64,000 nucleotides of DNA from Berberis thunbergii (GCA_003290165.1 QNQO01006969.1:248001-312000), one strand, 5' to 3'. Positions 46,200 to 56,407 are shown, counted from the first letter of the stretch. A program made the numbers and translations. Notes: generated by a model not told the origin, from the letters alone.

Positions 46200-46512
46200 T
46201 AGATCTTCTGCCTTTCTCTGGCTTTATGGTTCTGAAACTAATAGAAAACATTCTTGCCTTCAATCTTCCCATACTGTCGTAACCACGCCGAGATTCTCTG
46301 AATCTGCTCTACACTTGGGGATCTTACCCATTGTTGTAGTAAAGGTCCTTCAAGATTCTAATCTGATCAGTTGTGGGTGTCCACCTTGTACTACTCTGCC
46401 TGCACAAGAAGCTGCTCTTGCTACTACTCCCTGCAGTGCTACTTGTTGTTGCTGATTTTGTTGTGCTTGTAGTGGTTGGTTGTGTGGAGTAGGGTCTTGT
46501 GGTTGAGGTTCC
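46200..46512 (-). pseudogene. WUS: WUSCHEL homeobox gene fragment
   Basis: WUSCHEL is the homeodomain factor that maintains stem cells in the shoot meristem. Read from the ATG at 46,512 the start is MEPQPQ with a Gln/Thr-rich segment. After a frame change comes [20 protein letters not shown], then another change and [20 protein letters not shown], then KIEGKNVFY, a TAG in place of the Trp codon, and FQNHKARERQK. These give helices 1-3 of the WUS homeodomain, including the WFQNHKARERQK recognition helix with W lost. The YYNN.(I/V)RSP and [10 protein letters not shown] features separate WUS from most other WOX proteins. Two frameshifts and the stop make it a pseudogene. Upstream sequence to about 47,370 may be its captured promoter. 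Confidence 0.88.
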
Positions 46513-47376
46513 ATGAGTGATCAAAACAAGAGGAAGAGAACAAAGGGAGTGTTTTTGCGTGAATGTGTGAATTAAATTGATTATAGAACTTATAGAGAAG
46601 TAGCTGAGAGAGAGTGGAAGCTAAGAAGAGGAGCACATGGGGTGGTGAAGAGTAATAAAGGGTGAAGATCATAGAAATATCTGGGAGAGAAGGACTGAAG
46701 TTGACAGACAAAGGTTTATAAAAGGGTTGGGGACAAAAGAGGGTGTAGAAAGTGTGGGACTCAGAGGAACTACTCGTGCAAAAGGAACATAGTAGCTAGT
46801 CTTGTTATTATGATTAATAATGGTGGTAAAGTTGAAGGTTGTATATAGAGGGTATGATATGATACTATGATTTACATAAGAATGAATAATGTTATATTGA
46901 ATGAATGAATGAATGCAAAAACAGTGTTATTTGATGGGTTTCATTTAAATTCAATTCACTCTTCTTCACATACACTTGTCTAACAGATGAATTATGGGAT
47001 ACTTTAAGAGTAGTCTATAACCTAACCTTATACCTTTACAAGTTGTTCATGTCAAAAATGGAAAAGAAAAGAAAAAAATTGCAACAAAGGAGTGGAATGG
47101 ACCCCTACATTTGAGAGCATGGATGGTCCCACCTATGGTATAACTTAGTAGTAGGATCAACTTGATAGTAATGCACTGATTTTGTATATTAGACCATTTA
47201 TATTTCATTAAACCATCTAAATTAACTTGTTTTCATTTCAGTTTAATTAGATTCTTAAGGTAGTTGTTGTTGTATGTTCATCACAACTTATACATGATCT
47301 TTAGCTTTGAAAAAAAAAAAACAGAATGAAATTATTTCCTACAAATATCCAAAACTCAAAATTGGCACCGCACACC
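46513..47376 (-). promoter_or_regulatory. Possible captured 5' flank of the WUSCHEL fragment
   Basis: The interval between the start codon and the right 40-bp repeat has no coding signal. By position it would be 5' UTR and promoter DNA captured with the gene. This is inference from the bracketing repeats. Confidence 0.35.
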
Positions 47377-47416
47377 ATGAATCACTTAAATGAAAATAGT
47401 AGAAAAGAATCATTTA
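47377..47416 (+). repeat. 40-bp direct repeat bordering the WUSCHEL capture, right
   Basis: Partner of 46,160-46,199, one mismatch (A for C). Confidence 0.85.
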
Positions 47417-47734
47417 GTCTAGTTGAGAAACTAAGTAAAGTGGGTTTAAAGTATCAAAACCATTCCAAAATCACCATATAAACTAGTGTGTGAAAATTTT
47501 AGATAAAATTACATTTGAAATATGAAAACAATTCAGATATGGGATAATTTTCACATGGTATTACTATGAACTACTTCACTGTATAATTCCGATATTGGAC
47601 ATAATGGAGATAATATTAAACTTACAGCTAGTTAAAAACAAGTGTTTGGGTCAACTATTAATGGAGACTGAGTGAACACCAAAGCATATATGCAAATAAA
47701 CTGAAATTAAACAACATACGTAGGGACTGCTTAC

Positions 47735-47929
47735 CTTTCCAGTAATAACCCATCCATCAGTTTCCAAAGATTGTGGAACCCTGAGATGAGATCTGTCAGC
47801 TTTCAGCTTCTTGGACATCCAATTGAGCTTAACCATAAAGCGATGCTCATCCATAACTTCCAAAACTATTGTCGTCTTCCATAAATAAGCATCGAAAACC
47901 TCAACAACTGTTCGCCAGTTTTCCAGTTA
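47735..47929 (-). pseudogene. Agenet (Tudor-like) domain exon fragment
   Basis: Minus-strand frame: VVEVFDAYLWKTTIVLEVMD, EHRFMVKLNWMSKKLKADRS, HLRVPQSLETDGWVITGK, then a GTAAGC donor. Plant Agenet repeats have the form G..VEV.....W....V.....F.V.......K......LR....W.DG.W, which this follows closely. Agenet proteins read histone marks or act in nuclear transport. Only one repeat is captured, and the reading frame within this exon is open. Confidence 0.65.
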
Positions 47930-48603
47930 TGCACAAATATCACAGGAGTCCACTTATGTGAAGATGAGTTATTTAGTGAGTTTATCAGCAAAAGCTGCTA
48001 AGCTACCAATCCTCTTGAATTATGACTACCTTGGTGAACAAGTTCTAACATATAGGCACAATGTTTTATAATAATGTATGCAAGGAAATGATGTCGTAGC
48101 AGGTATCATTCAAAAGTATGTAACATATATACTGAACGTATTATAATTATGATTTATTTGAAAAGATGGCATTGACTATTACACAACAATTGCTCATTAA
48201 TAGTATATGCCAATAACATTTTTTCACTTAGTGCTATGAAAAGGCCAAAATTTGTCCAATTTGTACCCCTTCATCACATTTATGTTGTAGCATTGTCTGA
48301 ATTTAATTTTTGTCTTTGTGTTTAACATTTATGCTGCCAGTTTGTAATGCTTTCAGAACGGATATGAATATCTATTTAGTATGAAATTGGACATGTTTTC
48401 AAGTACTGCTTATATATATATATATATGAAACTTTCAATTACCCCATGAAGATTTAAGTAGTTATTTGTGTGAATTTTAGAATTTGTTGGGCTAAGTACT
48501 ACCAGAATATATGAATTTATACTTTCATTATATGATTAAGGTTATTAATGCATTACATATACTGAAATGATCAACTTTTTTTTCTTAAACAGGTGAACAA
48601 CCA

Positions 48604-49551
48604 TGGTTGCTGAATCCAAGAAGAACGACATATCTCATAAAAGGAAACGTGCTTTGATACCAACAAAAACATCCAAGGTCTCTGAAAGAACGAATAAGAA
48701 TGTATCAGAATGTCCAGAAGCATGTCAAGAGACTCTGATCCAACAACATGAGAGTCATGAACCTAATCTCCAATATATACAACCATCGGCGACCAAAAAA
48801 GTGGTCGAAAAAGATGCACCAGCAGCACAAGAGTCTGTTGCAGACTCGATAGGAGTTAAGAAAGCTAGGGTCCAACCAAAATGAGAGATATTGATGCAGA
48901 GCCTACAAGTCGAGTTCATGTTGAATTTACTGATAAAGGTGAAACATGTGGAGAGGGGTCAATTAGTTTGTCTTCTTTTTAGGCCCACTTGTACGAGAGC
49001 ATGTACCTGTAACGTTATGCGATTGGAGGAAGCTTGGTAATGACATAAAAGTAATCTTGTGGAGATCAATTCAGGTGTTATTAACTCTTACAATTCTATG
49101 ACATGTACATATCAATTTACAGAAGTTGTTATAGAACTCTTACAGTAAAATTACCAGTATTGAGTTACTTACTGATAATTTTATATAAACTCCAGGCAAG
49201 ATTCGACTTGGATATAGAATGGAAAAAGGCTATCGTATTTAAATCGATGGGATGTGTATGGAGGGCCTCAAAATCACGGTTAGTCAACCAAATACAAGAA
49301 GCAACTAATGAGGAAGAAAGACTTGAGCTTCAGCCTAAAAACATTCAAAGTAGAGTAGAGTGGATAAAGTTCATCAAGAAAAAACTAGTCCAACATTTAA
49401 GGTATGTTTTAAAACTAGTTGTAATATTATAATATATGGTGAAACATTATAATTCATTTAAAATCAAGCTAAAGTAATACAATTTCAGGCTGTAAGTGAT
49501 AAGTATAAAGCAATCAAGCGTAAGCAAATCCCACACACATGCAGCCGCTAA
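48604..49551 (+). pseudogene. En/Spm Transposase_24 (Ptta) protein remnant
   Basis: An ATG at 48,604 after a CAG acceptor opens a Lys-rich N-terminus. One frame change near 48,883 leads to RVHVEFTDKGETCGEGSIS. Another, near 48,980, leads to GPLVREHVPVTLCDWRKLGN and DIKVILWRSIQ up to a GT donor (49,076). The next exon from about 49,197 reads ARFDLDIEWKKAIVFKSMGC, VWRASKSRLVNQIQEATNEE, and after an intron YKAIKRKQIPHTCSR. This order is that of Transposase_24, a DNA-binding accessory protein of plant CACTA elements. It supports the CACTA assignment of the surrounding element. Frameshifts make it inactive. Confidence 0.82.
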
Positions 49552-49968
49552 GGATTGGCTCGATTAGCAGAAGATATGGTGATACATATTTCATATTCAT
49601 ATGCATTCTTATGTTGTTGTAAAAATAATTTTGTAGGTCCAATTACTAATTTTTTTAGAACCTGATATCAATTTATTTTTCTTATAGAAAAATAATAGTG
49701 CAGAGCCATCGTCAGTTTTCTAATTCTGGTTTTGTGCATTACATGTTTCCAATTGTATCACTAAGAAAATTATAACGAAGTTGAATAAATATGTCATGGT
49801 AAAAGTGATTTGGTATTTAATCATGTTATATCTTTGAAAAAAACAATTTATTTTGAAAACAGATTGTAAGTTGTCCAAATTGGAGGAACTGGATCCATAT
49901 CCATATTAACTTACATCGAGCATTGAGAATTTGATCTTTGTCATAGCTGACGGGCACTTCATTTCCAG

Positions 49969-50703
49969 ATACATTGGAATGATGACAATGAATTGCTTGT
50001 GGCTTGGAGAGAAGCTCGGATAGGATACCCTTGGATTGACGCCTTCATGACCCAAGTTTGGTTAGTTTTGGAGAATATTTGCTTGTGTCGGCCAATCTAT
50101 TGAGTGCTTGCATGAATTTTCACTAAAACTGGTATGCAGTTTATGTAATTCAAACATGAAAGAAACATGTTAAGCGCATTCATTCTTTTATGATAAGGAA
50201 GTGGGGTTGGATTCATCATCTGGCACGACATTTTGTTGCATGTTTTTTAACTCGTGGAGATCTGGTACATAACCATACACCTTTTGTGTTTTTGCATTAT
50301 CTTATCCTTTCTTATGATTTCCTTTTCTCCACATCAATGATGTACATGTTCTGCCTTATAGTTTATACATTGGGAAAGTGGACTTGATGTTTTCGATAGA
50401 TTGCTGGTTGATTTGGACTGGGAAATTAACAATGGGAATTGCTATGGCTTTCATGTTCATCACTTTTTACCAGGTCTGACTCTCACTCGCATTGTAGTAT
50501 TGTCTTGCTTAGTTATGCTATGAAATAACCCCATGGAAACTTGCTCTCTCCCATCTTATCAAATAAATTGAGATAAAAATACTAATGTATTCTGATCTTA
50601 ATCATGTATGCATTAGTTTAATCGTATATACTCGCACATGTCATTTGGGAAGAAGTATCATCCTGAAGGCAACTACATTCGACATTTTCTCCTTGTTGTG
50701 AAG
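49969..50703 (+). pseudogene. UVR3: (6-4) photolyase (UVR3) gene fragment, four exons
   Basis: Exons in order: 49,969-50,055 HWNDDNELLVAWREARIGYP and WIDAFMTQ; about 50,192-50,264 [20 protein letters not shown] and RGDL; 50,362-50,473 [26 protein letters not shown], then a shifted frame where WMWLSCS is expected; 50,618-50,703 FNRIYSHMSFGKKYHPEGNY and IRHFL. These are consecutive pieces of the FAD-binding domain of cryptochrome/photolyase proteins. The HHLARH, RGDLFIHWE and INNGN words are those of plant (6-4) photolyase, which repairs UV photoproducts. Introns remain. At least one frameshift and loss of both ends make it non-functional. Confidence 0.85.
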
Positions 50704-50822
50704 GGTACACAACAGCTCTAAGTTTCTATTATTTCTATTCACTTGTAATCTGGTTAACCTTTGGAATATGTTAAGATATGATGTATAAGCATAGTTTAAT
50801 TTTTTTGTTTTCAATATTATAG

Positions 50823-50934
50823 GAAGCTTTACAAACACTGGGATGCTTCCTTTCTTGAAGAAGAACTTCATGGATTAATATCTGAGTAGTGGAAGGAAAT
50901 GGGTTGGCAAGGAAACAATCATCTACCGATTTCA
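50823..50934 (+). pseudogene. ELMO/CED-12 domain exon fragment
   Basis: The AG/GT-bounded exon reads EALQTL in one frame, then FLEEELHGLISE, TAG in place of CAG, and WKEMGWQGN. This matches the ELMO domain core (EEEL.GLISEQWKEMGWQG). Plant ELMO proteins are poorly characterised; animal ones help activate Rac. It directly follows the photolyase fragment without a shared intron, so it was captured separately. Confidence 0.75.
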
Positions 50935-52090
50935 GGTATGTACCCGTTCCTATGTCTAGTCACTATCTTTGCTAGTTCATAGTTCACCTGACTAATACAT
51001 GCTTTATGATGGGAGTTGTTTTCTGCAAGTTACTTGCAGGTAATTTGAGAATTTCCATAATTCTAGTAGTATTTTATGATATAGCATGTAGTGCCGATTT
51101 GATTCTTTGATGTGTCTGCTTAGTTTCCACCTAAGTTATTATTTCTCTTGGTTTCACTTTCATGGTTATAATAGAAAACGAGTCAGCTTTTGACGTTTTA
51201 TACTACATCACATTCAAAGCGAACAAAAAACGTAAATCATGTTTTCTTGACTCCTTGTGACATAGTTGAAGGATGTTATTTTTCAAAGACACAAAAAAGT
51301 GTAAACACTAGGTTCTTAACCTTGAATAACATAGGTTAAGAAAATCTAGAGAAAGGTATTTTAGCAAGTTTCGAAGGATAATTTTGTGTACCTCAAAATT
51401 TGATAGATGAAAATTTAGCACAAATGTCTATTACAATATAGAGGTAGCAATGTAAATTCGTCGTCTGTGTGTGATCACAAGCACTTGATCTATTAATAGA
51501 GGGTCTCCTCATTACATAAAGAAACAGGTCAAAAAACTTCACCATTTGGATCTCATGTTTTTGGGGTTTGTTGTGTGCACTAGCCACCACAAAAATGGAC
51601 AGAGAGACAGAAAAAAATTATTAGATTTTCTATGCTTGTCTAGCAAATTGAAGAAAGAGTACTAACAATAGAGGTTCAAATCAAAGAACGGAACTCATTC
51701 AGAGACTCTTAAACTTTGTGATTGATATGGTCCAGAAACTGTTGCACATAAGCTGCAAAGAAATAAGTAATTAATGGGATGATATGATTTTTATGGTTTT
51801 TTATGGAAGAAAAAATGGTTATAATTCTAATCCAATATTTTTTTCTGTCTGCTCTTCTTTGCTGCTTCTCTGTTTTGAACTAAGCCTTCAATGTTTGAAC
51901 ACCAAGATTTCCAAACATCCAAAATAAGAGTTTTTTCTACCATAAATGTTTCATGTCCAAATGGGTTTTGATTCATTTCAAATATTTAACAAGGCTGACC
52001 TTTGCATCCAGTGGTCTCTGCAACATTTGATTAAAAAATGTCAAAAGTTTCAATAAGGAAATGTTCCTTCAATAAGAAAGAATCGCTCAG
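50935..52090. other. No recognisable gene
   Basis: AT-rich sequence between captured fragments, probably intron DNA of captured genes plus CACTA interior. Nothing else is seen. Confidence 0.3.
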
Positions 52091-52378
52091 TTCCTGATTA
52101 TGTTGTTGTGCCAGAGACATTATTCTCACTTAATGACAAACCAATGTGTTCTTTTGAAGCTCACCTTGATGATGTCTTGGACTTCTCTTGTTCCAAATCT
52201 CAGGTTGGCTTTGCAGGTTCCATATTATTGTTTGAGATTATTGCTTGCTGATTTTCAACAAGTTCAATCGACAACCAATTGGTTTTCGTTTGCAGCTATT
52301 GCTTTCCTCTTCAAGGGACAAAACTGTTAGGTTGTGGAACATGGAATGCAAGATCTGTTTAAAGTTGACGAATAGCAG
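52091..52378 (+). pseudogene. WD40-repeat protein fragment (WDR44-like), two exons
   Basis: Exon 52,091-52,203 encodes PDYVVVPETLFSLNDKPMCS and FEAHLDDVLDFSCSKSQ. Exon 52,296-52,378 continues LLLSSSRDKTVRLWNMECKI and CLKLT. Together they make one WD40 blade with the GH..V...D.S.S.....SSS.DKTVRLW pattern (here the GH is AH). The KPVC.F.GH..DVLDLSWSKSQ phrase is typical of plant WDR44-like WD40 proteins. A stop-free frame spans both exons if the intron is removed. Confidence 0.8.
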
Positions 52379-52529
52379 GTTACTAGAAAGACAATTCCCA
52401 GGCTACAAGGTAGTCTTGGACATTTTCTATATTTGTTAGACTGGTAGTCAAAGCTTAATTCAATATACAATATGATTTCTTTCTTCTACTACTCTCTTGC
52501 TTACTTCTGTTTTTTTTAATCTATTAAAC

Positions 52530-52760
52530 AGATGTATACAGGGGTAAATAGTTTGCGAGATTTGACAGGTTCAAGCCAGCAACATAGCAATATGCCAAAT
52601 GGTAATTATTTTGTTTTTTAGGAGTTCTTATCATAACTGGGGACTATTGGTCATGTTCACCATCCAAATGTGTCTTCTTTGATGGGTTGTTGCATTGACA
52701 ATGGACTATATTTGGTTTTTGAGTTCTCTCTACATGGCTCAGTTGTTTCTGTTCTTCATG
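52530..52760 (+). pseudogene. Receptor-like cytoplasmic kinase (RLCK VI-type) fragment
   Basis: The exon 52,622-52,760 reads EFLS, TAA in place of a Glu codon, LGTIGHVHHPNVSSLMGCCI, DNGLYLVFEFSLHGSVVSVL, then a GT donor. This is the alphaC-beta4-beta5 hinge of the kinase N-lobe. The GCC.(D/E)NGL.L(I/V)F.FS..GS phrase is that of plant receptor-like cytoplasmic kinases of subfamily VI. The catalytic loop is absent. A preceding AG/GT-like segment at about 52,531-52,600 may be another exon. Confidence 0.75.
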
Positions 52761-52858
52761 GTAGAGTAGAGCCAGTTGAAATTTTGATCGAATTTAGGCA
52801 AGTTTCGGTGTGGTGGTTTATCTAATTGTGTGAACCTTTTGTGTACTAGATGAGAAAT

Positions 52859-53225
52859 TGATATTCACATAATTATTACATAATATATCCCTTAATTTAT
52901 ACATGTTAGTGTTTCAATTATTATATTTTATAGTAATTATTTCGTTTTCATGTATTTGTAGGAATGTGAGCGTAAACGATGAAATCATATCAAGGTGACA
53001 AGTTAAGGAACGACAATTAGTCGATTCTAACGGTGGAATAAAGCAAATGGTCACAAACCTAAACCCAAAACCTACCCATAACCCCAAACCCAATCCTACC
53101 CCTAAAGAATATTCTCCTCATTTATACCTTGATAAATCTTTCCTTTTTCTCATCCCTATTCACTTTGATCATTATCTACAAATACAAGAGAACCGTGTGA
53201 GAAAAAGGGGAGGAAAAAATTTGAT
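52859..53225 (+). repeat. Long inverted repeat, left arm
   Basis: About 365 bp whose reverse complement is at about 54,700-55,062 with scattered differences. Shared words include ATTATTACATAATATATCCC, CGATGAAATCATATCAAGG and CGATTCTAACGGTGGAATAA. Confidence 0.85.
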
Positions 53226-54699
53226 GCGAGTTTAACTAACCTAAATAAATAGGTTAATTTAACCCACTTGCAATAACCGCAAGTGCACAGTGTCTAACTG
53301 GTAGACAACGGCAAGTACGAGTCAATCCCACGAGGAAGGTGGATGCAATTGAATTTAATAATTTAATTAAACTAATTTGAAGGCAATGTGGTTACAACAT
53401 TTTTAAAATTAAACTAAAAATAAGAAAAATAAAATAAAAGAAAAAGATGGATAACAATGGATTTTTGTGAGCTTGAACTCACCAATGAGTTAGCAAAAAC
53501 ATTTAAATCTAAATTACTGAAAATTTAAACGAGAAGCTTTAGGGATGAGAATCCCTTGCTTACACCGAATATGTGATCGTTACAATCCAATTCAACTTAT
53601 ACCATGTTTCTATCAAACATTAACAAATTATTTCAAGCAAATACGCTTTTACCAAGTATATATTAAGTGTCTTTTTAAGGCACACATAATCAAAGTTTAA
53701 GCTTAATATTTTAGGCACATGCTTTGAATATTGATAAAGGGTAATTCTAACTACCAAACATATCAAGTTTAACTTCTTGAACATGAAGGTGAAAGCAATT
53801 TATCAAAAAATTCAAAAATAAATTGTAATTAACAATTAAGCACACAATTCAGTAAAATAAATCAAAATGAATTATGCAACTCCTTTTGTTTGACGCAAAC
53901 TCGATGTGGGTAGTACTCAGCAGATCAGCAGGTGGTCCCGAAACACGAATCCCAAGAAAAATGTTCCCAAAATGCTCTGTGGTGGTACAGAGCAGAATCA
54001 GGGGTGTGAATAACAAAAAACGGTTTGACTCGGTCTCCAGCCCTTGCTATAGTGCACTACAGTAATGCTCCTCGCTCCGCCTTCTTCTCCAGCTAGCAGC
54101 ACCGCTCCGGTGGTGATTTCTTCTCCTCGCGAGCTTCCTCAGTCTTCAAACTGTTTCCAGAACTTGAAAAAGAGAGAGAGGGGTTGAGGAAACAGTGAGA
54201 TAACAAAAAAAATAGAGAAGGAAGACGAGGAACAGGGGCTCCCTGTTTCTGCTTGCGAGCTCTGTCTCGCGAGGTGGTGGCGGTGGTGCTCGGTCTGGTC
54301 TTGACGGTGGTCACGAGAGAAGAGGACAGGAAGGAGTCTAGACGAAAAGAGGCCGAGAGAGGGGAGGAGCAGGGTCTGTGGCGAGGTGAAATAGAGTCGC
54401 GGTGATGGCGACTCTGTTTCGCGGTGGTTGTGGTGGCTCTCGGATGTGTTCTGTCGCGAAACAGGTTGATGGCGGATGGAGGTTGATGGATGATGGATAG
54501 GAAGGGGGACAAGGACAGTGATGGAGGTGGCTCTGACGGGAAACAAGGTTGTCACACCCCTGTTTCGTGGTGGTGGCGGTTGTGCTGTCTGGAGGTGGTG
54601 GTGGTGCTCGAGTGATGGAGGTGATTGCTGAGTGATCTGGACAGAGAATGAGTTAGAGATTGATAGGTGGTGATGGTGATGAGAATCACCTTGTGAGAA
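53226..54699. other. Loop of the long inverted repeat; promoter-like leader on the minus strand
   Basis: On the minus strand a TCTATAAATAGAAG box (about 54,780-54,767) precedes a C-rich leader with many CACC and CGCGA words running to about 54,070. No protein domain is seen; frames at 54,093-54,758 are low-complexity Ser/Arg/His translations. The part at 53,270-53,340 carries GCAAGTGCAC and CAATCCCACGAGGA words often seen in plant repeat elements. Possibly an LTR or leader region of an unclassified retroelement. Confidence 0.4.
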
Positions 54700-55062
54700 A
54701 GAGGTTTTTGATTTTTGTCTAATTCTTCTTTTCCCTTCTCTTCCTCCCCTTTTCTCACCCTATTCTCTTCTATTTATAGAGAAAGATCAAAGTGCATAGG
54801 GATGAGATCAAGGGAACATTCATCAAGGTATAAATGAGAGATTATGGTTTTGGGTTTAGGTTTGTGACCATCTGCTTTATTCCACCGTTAGAATCGACTA
54901 ATTGTCGTTACTTAACTTGTCGCCTTGATATGATTTCATCGTTTACTCTCAAATTCCTACAAATACATGAACACGAAATAATTACTATAAAATATAATAA
55001 TCGAAACACTAACATGTATAAATTAAGGGATATATTATGTAATAATTATGTGAATATCAGAA
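54700..55062 (-). repeat. Long inverted repeat, right arm
   Basis: Partner of 52,859-53,225. It retains the TATAAATAG promoter-like motif, which in the left arm reads TACAAATAC. Confidence 0.85.
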
Positions 55063-55177
55063 ATCACCACCAATGAGTTGGAAAATAAGGCACAAGATCG
55101 CGGTAGTCACTTATGTTACGTACAGCTGGTGTTACTATTTGATTTGTGTCCAAGTCTATAAGTCACTTATTCTTTAC

Positions 55178-55270
55178 GTACAGCTAGTGTTACTATTGCT
55201 GGCCCTTGTCGCTGTACCATGGATGTTGTTGCACGCCAAAGCCTTTTCTTTTGAAGAAACAACATCAACA
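55178..55270 (+). pseudogene. V-type proton ATPase subunit a exon fragment
   Basis: The frame reads VQLVLLLLALVAVPWMLL and then, after a one-base shift, PKPFLLKKQHQQ before a GT donor. Plant and animal VHA-a proteins have a conserved transmembrane segment ending VPWML..KP...KK.H. Subunit a forms the proton path of the vacuolar/endosomal ATPase. A similar but shorter word (GTACAGCTGGTGTTACTATT) precedes it at about 55,121, suggesting a small local duplication. Confidence 0.7.
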
Positions 55271-55619
55271 GGTACATCCTTGAACCAACATCAACAAATA
55301 TTAAAGGAAGGGGAGAACCAAAGCAATGAAGTTGGAAATTAGAAAGGATTGTAACTCGATGTAATACATTATCTTTATCATTCAACTGAAATAAATGTAG
55401 TTTGATCTTGCCTTTCAAAAAAAAATGTAGTCTGATCTTTATTATTTGATAGATTTTGTGACTGGTTTCAATACATTATCTTATTAATTACAATATTACT
55501 TTGCCTCCATTCATGGAAATGCTTAAGTTTGGCACATTAAAATTTTTATTTTCTAGAAAAAAAAACTTATAAGATGTAATAAAGTCATTTGATAGCAAAA
55601 AAAAAAAAAAAAAAAATTC

Positions 55620-55815
55620 TATGTATACTTACCATGGTATAGTCTACCATAGCGTTTCAGAAACACTGTCGTAGAGTCTACCATAGCATTTTTGAAATGC
55701 TACAAAAGACCAACTTACTATAGCATTTTAAAAATGCTATAATAGACCCTGGGTCTATTATAGCTCCGGCAGACAGCGTTTTTGAAACGCTATTAATGGC
55801 ATTTTTCTTGTAATG
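55620..55815. repeat. CACTA subterminal palindromic repeats, right end
   Basis: Four or five palindromes of the form AGC(A/G)TTTTTGAAA(C/T)GCT separated by TAGACC words. They are the expected binding sites for the accessory transposase of En/Spm elements. Confidence 0.75.
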
Positions 55816-55818
55816 TTA

Positions 55819-56170
55819 TAACGCCGACCTCCTTAGCACTGAGCAAAATCATGAGGATGATCTTATATCTAATGGGCCCCAATTGAGCTGGATGAATCCC
55901 TAATTAGTCCAAGAACACCTAGAACCGAAAAATACACTCCTGTTTAAAGCATCCCGCGGTGCAAACAGATAAAATCAGTTGGAGGTGACATTGGTGTCTG
56001 GTCGCCCGTCAGGAGAATACAATGGCAGGTTCTCAGGGATCTCAAACTTCATGCGAATTTTGACAAGACCAGGTTCAGAAAACAACCTGTCTTCGAAAAA
56101 CACCAAGCCCTCGGCCAAGACAGTGTCATCAAGAAGGTTTTCTTGAGTTACAAGGAAGATGAACAATCTT
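55819..56170 (-). pseudogene. Antisense additional ORF, N-terminal part (inner element)
   Basis: From about 56,166 on the minus strand: ENLLDDTVLAEGLVFFEDRL, FSEPGLVKIRMKFEIPENLP, LYSPDGRPDTNV, a stop and decayed frames with VLGVLGLIRDSSSSIG. The last piece corresponds to LNFLGIPPAQMGPNGW of the outer element's ORF. The final codons (EVGV) join in frame to SLTPRVIQLL at 41,849 if the CACTA element and one 3-bp site copy are removed. Confidence 0.6.
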
Positions 56171-56395
56171 TTCTAATCAGAGCGGTAGCTTCGAAAGCAA
56201 GGAAAGTAGAAGAATCAGACTCTACACAGTGGATGACCTAAATAGAGATTGGCTTCCTGCCTTTTTATTTGTTGAACCAACGCACGTTCAACTAATGCAG
56301 CGCGTGGCTCAAGCAACGATTCATACTCAATCATCATGAGCGGTGCATCCCTTCAATAGATGACTTAGCAAACTTGTGTGATGGCTCACTAACTC

Positions 56396-56407
56396 GGGGA
56401 GAGTAGC
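56396..56407 (+). promoter_or_regulatory. Polypurine tract, inner element
   Basis: GGGGAGAGTAGC directly precedes the 3' LTR. The outer element has the equivalent AGGGGGAGTAGC on the minus strand at 57,435-57,446. Confidence 0.65.

Larger units (their letters stand above)
41853..55815 (+). mobile_element. CACTA (En/Spm) transposon with captured gene fragments (Pack-CACTA)
   Basis: The left end is CACTACAACACAAG and the right end ATTTTTCTTGTAATG, the inverted CACTA terminus with one change. Just inside the right end, palindromic subterminal repeats occur (TAGCATTTTTGAAATGCTA, AGCGTTTTTGAAACGCT, TAGCATTTTAAAAATGCTA). The left side has TAGCGTTTTTTGG. Internally a Transposase_24 (Ptta/En/Spm) remnant is present; the catalytic TNP2-type transposase is not. 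Fragments of at least seven unrelated genes are carried in both orientations. It interrupts the antisense ORF of the inner Tat-like element. Confidence 0.82.

Noticed and set aside
54093..54758. Minus-strand ORFs of 138-139 codons rich in Ser, His and Arg
   Set aside because: Low-complexity translations of a CACC/CGCGA-rich leader downstream of a TATA-like box; two frames are open over the same DNA and neither shows a known domain.
41850..55818. Perfect 3-bp target duplication for the CACTA element
   Set aside because: The flanks read TAA and TTA, so the duplication is not exact; the element call rests on the termini, subterminal palindromes, Transposase_24 remnant and the restorable reading frame.
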